Below, piece by piece: positions 1-4,752 of a stretch of DNA of 7,143 bases (positions are counted from its first letter, which is position 1; each line of letters opens with the position of its first letter). The translations under genes were made by a program, and so were the position numbers. Location: positions 1 to 7,143 of the forward strand of contig JAUNRL010000053.1 in NCBI GenBank assembly GCA_030535715.1, given 5' to 3'. Source of the DNA: Bacillota bacterium. GTDB taxonomy: Bacteria; Bacillota; Clostridia; Peptostreptococcales; Anaerovoracaceae. The notes below the pieces were generated by a model, which saw only the letters and a program-made list of their open reading frames with translations, was not told the DNA's origin and did not search any database.

Positions 1-88
1 CGTGGGTATGGCAGGCTGCGGAAACCGATGGGTATATGACCTTGTGCGACAGCCGCCGGGGTGTGGCTGGACGCCGGTGCCGGTCGAA
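1..88. other. Sequence after galE, no recognisable gene
   Basis: This edge stretch follows the galE stop codon on the minus strand. I looked for a hairpin followed by a T-run (terminator), a ribosome binding site with a start codon, and a tRNA-like fold, and found none that I would defend. It is GC-rich, with short self-complementary runs such as CCGGCACCGG, which are expected by chance at this composition. A downstream gene or the operon terminator may lie beyond the window edge. Confidence 0.4.
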
Positions 89-1114
89 TCAGGGCTGAGA
101 GCGGTAGCCGGTGGGATTGCTACTCTGCCAGTTCCAGGAGTCACGGCACATATCCGCCAGGGTGCGGCTGGTACGCCAGTTCAAGATTTCGGCGGCTTTG
201 CCGGCGTCGGCCCAGACGTCGGCCAGATCCCCTGCCCTGCGCTCTCCGATCACATGGGGAACGGGAACGCCGCTGGCCTCCTCAAAGGCATGAACCACTT
301 CCAGGACGCTGCAGGGGGCGCCTGTGCCAAGATTGAAGACTTCGGCGCCGGTATGTTCCCGGGCGTATTCAAGCGCTTTGACGTGGCCCTCGGCCAGGTC
401 CATAACGTGGATATAGTCCCGACGGCAGGTTCCGTCCGGGGTATCGTAGTCATCACCGAAGATGGTCAGCTGGGGTCGCTTGCCTACGGCGACCTGGGTG
501 ATGAAAGGCATCAGATTGTTGGGGATGCCCTGAGGATCCTCTCCGATGAGTCCCGAGGGGTGGGCGCCGATGGGATTGAAATAACGGAGCAGGACGACGG
601 ACAGAGATGGGATTGCCTTTGCGGCATCCGTGAGAATCTGTTCAATCATGGACTTGGTCCAGCCGTAGGGGTTGGAGCAGGAGCCCTTGGGCATGGTTTC
701 CGTCAGCGGGCAGGGATTCTCCTCCCCGTAGACCGTGGCAGAGGAGCTGAAGACCAGGCGGTTCACGCCGTACTTCACCATGATCTCTGTGAGGGTCAGG
801 GTCGTGTCCAGATTGTTGCGGTAGTAGGCCAGAGGCTTTTCCACGGACTCGCCCACCGCCTTGTAGCCGGCGAAGTGGATTACACCGTCGATGTCCTGTT
901 CCTCAAAGATGCGGGCAAGCTGATCGGCATCAATCACGTCGATCTCGTAGAATGCCGGGCGTTTGCCGGTGATCTGCTGCAGACGGTCAACCACCACACC
1001 TTCGCTGTTGTACAGGTTGTCGGCGATAACGACGTCGAAGCCGGCGTCCATAAGGACGACGGCCGTGTGGGATCCGATGAACCCGGCGCCGCCGGTAAGA
1101 AGAATCGTACTCAT
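89..1114 (-). CDS. galE: UDP-glucose 4-epimerase GalE
   Basis: This 341-residue cytoplasmic enzyme of the extended short-chain dehydrogenase family interconverts UDP-glucose and UDP-galactose using bound NAD (Leloir pathway; precursor supply for surface glycans). Seen in the sequence: the N-terminal NAD-binding loop TGGAGFIGSH (residues 7-16), a Ser-rich catalytic strand SSSATVYG (123-130), catalytic Tyr150 and Lys154 (YGWTK), the substrate region YFNPIGAHPSGLIGEDP, and a typical end NWQSSNPTGY. Length matches the family (E. coli about 338). The start at 1114 is chosen because the Rossmann motif begins there and AAAGGAGG sits four bases upstream; an in-frame extension to 1246 would run back through the gtrA coding sequence. 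The ATG overlaps the gtrA stop as ATGA, so the two are probably translationally coupled. The residue aligned with E. coli Tyr299 / human Cys307 is Val300, a small gate residue compatible with broader substrate use (UDP-GlcNAc/UDP-GalNAc); that part is inference. Confidence 0.96.
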   Translation of the reverse strand: MSTILLTGGAGFIGSHTAVVLMDAGFDVVIADNLYNSEGVVVDRLQQITGKRPAFYEIDVIDADQLARIFEEQDIDGVIHFAGYKAVGESVEKPLAYYRNNLDTTLTLTEIMVKYGVNRLVFSSSATVYGEENPCPLTETMPKGSCSNPYGWTKSMIEQILTDAAKAIPSLSVVLLRYFNPIGAHPSGLIGEDPQGIPNNLMPFITQVAVGKRPQLTIFGDDYDTPDGTCRRDYIHVMDLAEGHVKALEYAREHTGAEVFNLGTGAPCSVLEVVHAFEEASGVPVPHVIGERRAGDLADVWADAGKAAEILNWRTSRTLADMCRDSWNWQSSNPTGYRSQP

Positions 1115-1542
1115 TTTTCCTCCTTTGGTTTCGATGAAAAGGCGAATAATCTCTGTCCCAGATAGTTGAATCCGGTGAAGAACACCATGCCCACAAACAT
1201 GGCGATGTTGCACTGGATCTTCGGGGTGCTGCCGCTGAAGATCCAACAGGTCAGCGGTTTGGCGATGCCGTAGGCCAGGAAGTAGCAGACGGCGATGTTG
1301 ATGGCAAAGCGCAGTGCGCTTCCGGCCACGTCCCCGCCGTGGCGGAAGGTGAACCTTTTGTTCAGAACGTAGCTCAGGATGCTGGTGAGCGTGTAGTTGG
1401 CCGCGCTGGATACCCAGTAGGAGCAGCCGGCCAGGTTGTAGAGGCCGAACATGATGGCCATACCCATCAGAGTATTGATGACGCCCACGATGATGAACCG
1501 GAGCAGTTTTTCGTCAACGAGACTGCGGATCATTCCACCCAT
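1111..1542 (-). CDS. GtrA-family membrane protein
   Basis: This 143-residue integral membrane protein has about four hydrophobic helices (roughly residues 13-33, 41-62, 76-98 and 110-130) and a charged C-terminal tail (KPKEEK). Family features seen are a start like LLRFIIVGVINTL, the mid-protein signature SYVLNKRFTF (57-66), and the closing NYLGQRLFAF (126-135). GtrA proteins are thought to help move undecaprenyl-phosphate-linked sugars across the cytoplasmic membrane for surface polysaccharide or teichoic acid modification; the specific substrate cannot be told from sequence. Start: ATG at 1542 with GGAGG eight bases upstream; Met4 (1533) is a less likely alternative. The start lies inside the end of tmcAL (13-base overlap) and the stop overlaps the galE start, so it is part of a tightly coupled trio. 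Its pairing with galE fits a role in glycan supply. No glycosyltransferase partner is visible here. Confidence 0.9.
   Translation of the reverse strand: MGGMIRSLVDEKLLRFIIVGVINTLMGMAIMFGLYNLAGCSYWVSSAANYTLTSILSYVLNKRFTFRHGGDVAGSALRFAINIAVCYFLAYGIAKPLTCWIFSGSTPKIQCNIAMFVGMVFFTGFNYLGQRLFAFSSKPKEEK
1119..1126 (-). promoter_or_regulatory. galE ribosome binding site inside gtrA
   Basis: AAAGGAGG on the minus strand ends four bases before the galE ATG and is formed by the last codons of gtrA (encoding the tail KPKEEK). It fixes the galE start at 1114 and, with the ATGA stop/start overlap, indicates coupled translation of gtrA and galE. Confidence 0.85.
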
Positions 1543-2849
1543 GGCTGCTTCCTCCGATCGTCGTTTTCGGTTATGGATTCGCCCCGGAGCAGATGGTACA
1601 GGTCAGCCGCCCGGATGTCCAGAGACAGGCTGTCCCGGATAAGGGACGGCAGGTTCTGCGTTCGATTGATGTTGGCGATGACAGGCATCGACGGGGCTGA
1701 GCCCAGGATGCGCCGGCCGGCTTCGTTTGCCGCCAGGAGACGGCCGTAACGGGTGCCGGTGGGGCCGTCGGAACGTCCACTCAGGATGGCGTCGGCCCGG
1801 CCGCCGGGCAGGCCCATCAGAATGTAGGTCAGGATCCGCCGGATGGCCGAGGCGGTGTAGCGTTTCGAGGTCATTCGGTCGAGCAGACCGTCATAGGATT
1901 CTGCTTCGCGGATTTCGCGATGCAGCCGGTTCTCCAGGCCTTCACCGACGCAGTAAATATTTTCCAGTTCCTCGGGTGTGCTGCGCAGGACGATGCCCTG
2001 CAGCTGGCGGAGCATTTCCCTGCGGGCGGACTCCTGATCGAGCCAATTCAGGGTTTCCGCGGTCTCCCCGGGGACGAATGGGCGGATGTCTTCACCGCAG
2101 CAGAGCATCCGACGCAGGACGGATCCACCGGCGAAGCATGAATCGACACCGGGCGCAGAATCTCCGGCAACACGCGGTTCACTGCCGGCTGTGCCTGCCA
2201 CCATTGACACGGCGAAAGGATGGCCGTCAGCCGGGTCGCAACGGACGTCCGCCTCCTTATGCCCGGCGCCATATCGAAGAATGGGCACAGCTTCGATGCG
2301 CCGTCCCCTCTCTTCCCAGAAGCGGATCCGCTTCAGGTATTCCAGCGCCAGGATATTATTCGGTTCAAGACTCAGCCGGTTCAAATCCTCCCCGAAGAGT
2401 GCGTCGCCTGCGATCTGGGCCGCTTTAGCCCGGGACAGACCGCCCTTCATCTCCTCCCGAATCCGGGCTTCCCACCGGGATCCACAAGACAGCTGAAGCC
2501 TCGCCAATTCCGCAAGCCGCTCCGGATGCTCCGTTTCACAGCCAAAGGCGATATGGCTCACCCCTGCCCCGGCCAGAATGTCCACGGCGCCTGCAGCAAA
2601 GCGATCCGCCCGGTTGCAGGCACAAAGAAACGGCAGTTCCAGCACCAGATCCACGCCCTGGTGCAATGCAATGCGGGCCCTCCGCCACTTATCTGCGATT
2701 GCCGGCTCTCCCCGCTGGGTAAAGTCTCCGCTCATGACGCAGACTACCCCCTCGGGCCGGGCTGCTTCACGGGCGCAGTTCAGATGGTAGCGGTGGCCGT
2801 TGTGGAAGGGGTCGTATTCAGCTGTGATGCCGAGGATCCTTTCGCTCAT
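1530..2849 (-). CDS. tmcAL: tRNA(Met) cytidine acetate ligase TmcAL (YlbM family)
   Basis: This 439-residue enzyme of the HIGH-motif nucleotidyltransferase superfamily is expected to use ATP and acetate to form N4-acetylcytidine at the wobble position of elongator tRNA(Met). Seen: GITAEYDPFHNGH (7-19) with the HxGH motif at 16-19, the hallmark SGDFTQRGEPAIADKW (40-55), LELPF (70-74), the FAAGAVDIL segment (84-92), LEPNNILALEYL (161-172), YTASAIRRIL (331-340) and PVIANINRTQNLP (389-401). The family usually has N in the AEYNPFHNGH motif and here it is D13. The protein is longer than the B. subtilis homologue (about 415), mainly from extra residues around 200-240, where the usual ASAT-IR stretch reads FAGGSVLRRM. 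Start: ATG at 2849 gives the family N-terminus; the upstream in-frame ATG at 2885 lies inside a terminator stem. The ribosome site ahead of 2849 is weak. The 3' end overlaps gtrA by 13 bases. Confidence 0.93.
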   Translation of the reverse strand: MSERILGITAEYDPFHNGHRYHLNCAREAARPEGVVCVMSGDFTQRGEPAIADKWRRARIALHQGVDLVLELPFLCACNRADRFAAGAVDILAGAGVSHIAFGCETEHPERLAELARLQLSCGSRWEARIREEMKGGLSRAKAAQIAGDALFGEDLNRLSLEPNNILALEYLKRIRFWEERGRRIEAVPILRYGAGHKEADVRCDPADGHPFAVSMVAGTAGSEPRVAGDSAPGVDSCFAGGSVLRRMLCCGEDIRPFVPGETAETLNWLDQESARREMLRQLQGIVLRSTPEELENIYCVGEGLENRLHREIREAESYDGLLDRMTSKRYTASAIRRILTYILMGLPGGRADAILSGRSDGPTGTRYGRLLAANEAGRRILGSAPSMPVIANINRTQNLPSLIRDSLSLDIRAADLYHLLRGESITENDDRRKQPWVE

Positions 2850-2864
2850 CTCATTCCATCCGTT

Positions 2865-2908
2865 AAAAAAACACGGCCGGGGCACCCCGATAGGCTGCCC
2901 TGGCCGTG
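2865..2908 (-). terminator. Intrinsic terminator after the coiled-coil gene
   Basis: On the minus strand a stem CACGGCCAGGGCA (2908-2896) pairs with TGCCCCGGCCGTG (2884-2872): twelve base pairs with one A-C mismatch around an 11-base loop, followed directly by seven T (2871-2865). This is a classic Rho-independent terminator. It lies 13 bases past the stop of the upstream gene and its T-run ends 15 bases before the tmcAL start. It has no T-run on the plus-strand side, so it acts in one direction. It may be a full stop or a partial (read-through) terminator. Confidence 0.9.
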
Positions 2909-2921
2909 CTGCCTTTGCACC

Positions 2922-3536
2922 TTAATTGGCGGCCCAGTCCACTTTGTCATCGTCGCCGACTTCCGTGGTTTCGGGAGCCGGTTCAGGAGCCTCGTCGGAT
3001 TTGAACTCGGGAGATTCGTCCATCTGGGCGCGATAGGCCATGTCCTTGAGTTCTTCCCGGTTAGCCTCGAGGGCTTCATTGATGTCCTTGAAGGCCTTCT
3101 CCAGATTGGCGAACATGTCGCTGAAGTAGAGTTCGGAGAGCTGGCTCATCTTGCCCTGGAAGCTGTAGAGGATGCCGTCCAGATAATCGTAGGTGCCGAT
3201 CTTAAGCTGGCGGGCCGTATTCTCAGTGACCTTCATCAGCTCGTCGGCGCGCATCTTGGAACGGGTGGTGATGTCGTTGTTCTCCACGAGGGCATCGGCC
3301 TGTTTCTGCGCGTCGGAGATGACCGCCTCATACTGGGTCTTGGCCTCGTTGATGATCCGCTCCCGCTCGTTCTTGATCCACTGGGCCTGCTGGATCTCAT
3401 CCGGCAGCTCCGCCCGGATTTCCCGGACGATTTCCAAAAGCTCCTGCGAGTCCACCATGATCTTGCCCGTCAGCGGAAATCCCGCCGCAGTATCCACAAT
3501 TTCTTCGATTTCTTCCAGTAATTCTAAAACCCTCAT
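2922..3536 (-). CDS. Uncharacterised soluble coiled-coil protein
   Basis: This 204-residue protein has unknown function. From memory, similar proteins at this site in Clostridia are often labelled 'ATPase', but I see no Walker A or B motif, so that name is not supported. What can be seen: a Glu-rich amphipathic start (LELLEEIEEIVDTA, 4-17), a charged helical segment from about 30 to 112 rich in Glu/Arg/Lys/Gln/Ala with coiled-coil spacing (for example NERERIINEAKTQYEAVI, 56-73), a segment TYDYLDGILYSFQ (115-127) leading to a second helix (130-172), and an acidic, Pro-containing flexible tail (173-204, with EAPEPAPETTE and GDDDK). There is no signal peptide or membrane helix. The helical part recalls stalk subunits of rotary ATPases (b/E type) or DivIVA-like scaffolds, but only in general character. 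Start: ATG at 3536 with GGAGG five bases upstream. It sits 34 bases after coaD and is followed by a strong terminator, so it ends that transcription unit. Confidence 0.85.
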   Translation of the reverse strand: MRVLELLEEIEEIVDTAAGFPLTGKIMVDSQELLEIVREIRAELPDEIQQAQWIKNERERIINEAKTQYEAVISDAQKQADALVENNDITTRSKMRADELMKVTENTARQLKIGTYDYLDGILYSFQGKMSQLSELYFSDMFANLEKAFKDINEALEANREELKDMAYRAQMDESPEFKSDEAPEPAPETTEVGDDDKVDWAAN

Positions 3537-3570
3537 GTTATCCTCCGTTCACCACATTCGTTATGCTGTG

Positions 3571-4056
3571 TTATTCGTTCAGCGCCGCATCCATCCGGCG
3601 CAGGATCTCTTCCGGCACAAAGCCCTCAATGCTTCCGCCCAGGGCGTGAACCTCCTTGATCACGCTGGAACTGATGAAAGAATACCGGGGATCCGTCATC
3701 AGAAACACCGTTTCCACGTTGGAGTTGAAAAGGCAGTTGTTCATGTGAGCCATCTGGATTTCGTAGCCGAAATCCGTCGCGGTGCGCAGACCGCGGACGA
3801 CCACGTCGAAGCCGCCTTCATTGACATAGTCCGCCAGAAGACCGGAAAAATGATCCACTCGGACGTTGCCCAGACGGGCCACCACTTCGCGGATCATCTC
3901 CTCCCGCTCCTTGATGGGAAACAGCGCTTTTTTGGAAGGATTGGCGATGATGCCAACGGTGAGATCATCGTAGAGCCTGGCGGCTCTCGTAATAATGTTC
4001 ATATGTCCCTCGGTCAGCGGATCAAAGGACCCGGTATACAGTGCCTTCGTCTTCAT
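3571..4056 (-). CDS. coaD: Phosphopantetheine adenylyltransferase CoaD
   Basis: This 161-residue cytoplasmic enzyme transfers AMP from ATP to 4'-phosphopantetheine, giving dephospho-CoA, the fourth step from pantothenate to coenzyme A. It is a member of the HIGH-motif nucleotidyltransferases and normally a hexamer. Seen: YTGSFDPLTEGH (7-18) with the TxGH nucleotide-binding motif (15-18), Lys42 in PSKKALF, RGLRTATDFGYE (88-99), MAHMNN (102-107) and FISSSVIKEV (127-136), all in the same positions as the E. coli enzyme (159 residues). Position 8 is Thr where E. coli and B. subtilis have Pro. Start choice: ATG at 4056 matches the family N-terminus. GGGAGG at 4074-4069 is 12 bases from it but only 3 bases from an alternative ATG at 4065, so a start three residues earlier is possible. 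An ATG at 4083 has no ribosome site. The gene is 30 bases downstream of rsmD, its usual neighbour. Confidence 0.97.
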   Translation of the reverse strand: MKTKALYTGSFDPLTEGHMNIITRAARLYDDLTVGIIANPSKKALFPIKEREEMIREVVARLGNVRVDHFSGLLADYVNEGGFDVVVRGLRTATDFGYEIQMAHMNNCLFNSNVETVFLMTDPRYSFISSSVIKEVHALGGSIEGFVPEEILRRMDAALNE

Positions 4057-4086
4057 CTGGTGCATGATCCTCCCACAATCCATAGC

Positions 4087-4656
4087 CTATATTATCATAT
4101 CATCGGGTGCATAGCAACGATATATTGATAGTTTGCTGATTCCGTAGCGGCGCTCTTTTTGCCGGACGAATCCGACAATTTCGCCGGGCAGCTCCTCCTC
4201 CCTGCGATGCTCGCAGACGAGGACGCCGCCGGGGGTGAGAAGGCGGTTCTCGGCAATGATTTCCATGGCCGGCCGCCAGAGCCGCTGCCCGTATGGCGGA
4301 TCCATGAGAATGATATCGAAGGGCTCGTCCAGGCCGGCGAGCACCCGGCGGAAATCGCTGGCGCATACACAGGCACGGCGTTCAGCTTCCGGTCCGCAGG
4401 CAGCGAGGTTTTCGCGGATCAAGCGGACGGCGGCGCGGGACTGATCGATGAAGGTACAGCCCGCGGCGCCCCGGCTTAAGGCTTCGATGCCCAGCGCGCC
4501 GGTTCCAGCGAAGAGATCCAGCACCCGGGCATCCGGAATCTCATTCATCAGTATGCTGAAGAGGGCCTCCCTCGTTTTGTCCGTGGTTGGCCGGATGTCC
4601 TTTCCTTCGGGGGCGAGCAGTCTGCGTCCCCGGTATTCTCCTGCGATAATTCTCAT
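4087..4656 (-). CDS. rsmD: 16S rRNA (guanine(966)-N(2))-methyltransferase RsmD
   Basis: This 189-residue class I SAM-dependent methyltransferase is expected to methylate N2 of G966 (E. coli numbering) in 16S rRNA of the small ribosomal subunit. Seen: the family start MRIIAGEYRGRRL (1-13), the RPTTDKTREALF segment (22-33) typical of RsmD, the SAM-binding motif VLDLFAGTGALGIEALSRGA (45-64), the acidic end of the next strand FIDQS (69-73), and the catalytic DPPY (119-122) that holds the guanine amino group. Length is normal for the family. Start: ATG at 4656 with AAGGAGA eight bases upstream at 4670-4664. It lies between recG (96-base gap) and coaD (30-base gap), an arrangement common in Firmicutes; the rsmD-coaD pairing is conserved more widely. 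The C-terminal tail is slightly longer than the usual final strand. Confidence 0.95.
   Translation of the reverse strand: MRIIAGEYRGRRLLAPEGKDIRPTTDKTREALFSILMNEIPDARVLDLFAGTGALGIEALSRGAAGCTFIDQSRAAVRLIRENLAACGPEAERRACVCASDFRRVLAGLDEPFDIILMDPPYGQRLWRPAMEIIAENRLLTPGGVLVCEHRREEELPGEIVGFVRQKERRYGISKLSIYRCYAPDDMII
4089..4117 (-). promoter_or_regulatory. Weak candidate promoter for coaD
   Basis: In an AT-rich patch at the end of rsmD, the minus strand reads TTGCTA (4117-4112), 17 bases, then TAATAT (4094-4089). A better -10 match GATAAT (4096-4091) has only 15-base spacing. Each box is an imperfect match to a housekeeping sigma factor consensus. It would start transcripts about 25 bases ahead of the coaD ATG. 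The local AT-richness stands out against the GC-rich surroundings, but it is also coding sequence for the rsmD tail (DDMII), so this may be chance. Confidence 0.25.
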
Positions 4657-4683
4657 GTCCTTGTCTCCTTCGGATGCGCGGTG

Positions 4684-4740
4684 GCGCGGGCTGGCCGGCT
4701 GGGTGCGCAGCAGCGCGGGTGTGCTGGCCGGCCGGGTGCG
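4684..4740 (+). repeat. Imperfect direct repeat in the recG-rsmD spacer
   Basis: Two copies of GCTGGCCGGCTGGGTGCG occur at 4690-4707 and 4723-4740 (17 of 18 bases identical; the second has C at position 11), 33 bases apart. Each is preceded by GCGCGGG, at 4684-4690 and 4713-4719, the second copy carrying a few extra bases before the core. The spacer is almost entirely G and C, and GGCCGGCC is self-complementary, so transcripts could fold here, but there is no T-run and thus no intrinsic terminator. Probably a local duplication. Confidence 0.65.
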
Positions 4741-4752
4741 GCCGGTGCAGTG

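Noticed and set aside
2..1165. 387-residue plus-strand open frame opposite galE
   Set aside because: It lies antisense to a clear GalE and shows no recognisable domain or ribosome site; it is a composition shadow.
1115..1246. N-terminal extension of GalE (44 extra residues)
   Set aside because: The extension lies within gtrA in another frame, has no similarity to GalE, and the true start at 1114 has an excellent ribosome site.
2850..2885. N-terminal extension of TmcAL (12 extra residues)
   Set aside because: It would be encoded by the terminator hairpin and T-run, and the family N-terminus begins at 2849.
2220..3521. 433-residue plus-strand open frame across the tmcAL/coiled-coil junction
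   Set aside because: It runs through the terminator and opposite two supported genes, with no motif. The mirror of a charged coiled coil gives its Leu/Val-rich stretches, which are not true membrane helices.
2922..3536. Calling the coiled-coil protein an ATPase
   Set aside because: No Walker A, Walker B or other nucleotide-binding motif is present in its 204 residues.
3193..4128. 311-residue plus-strand open frame opposite coaD
   Set aside because: It is antisense to CoaD and the coiled-coil gene; its serine-rich first part mirrors Glu/Lys/Arg codons of the real gene.
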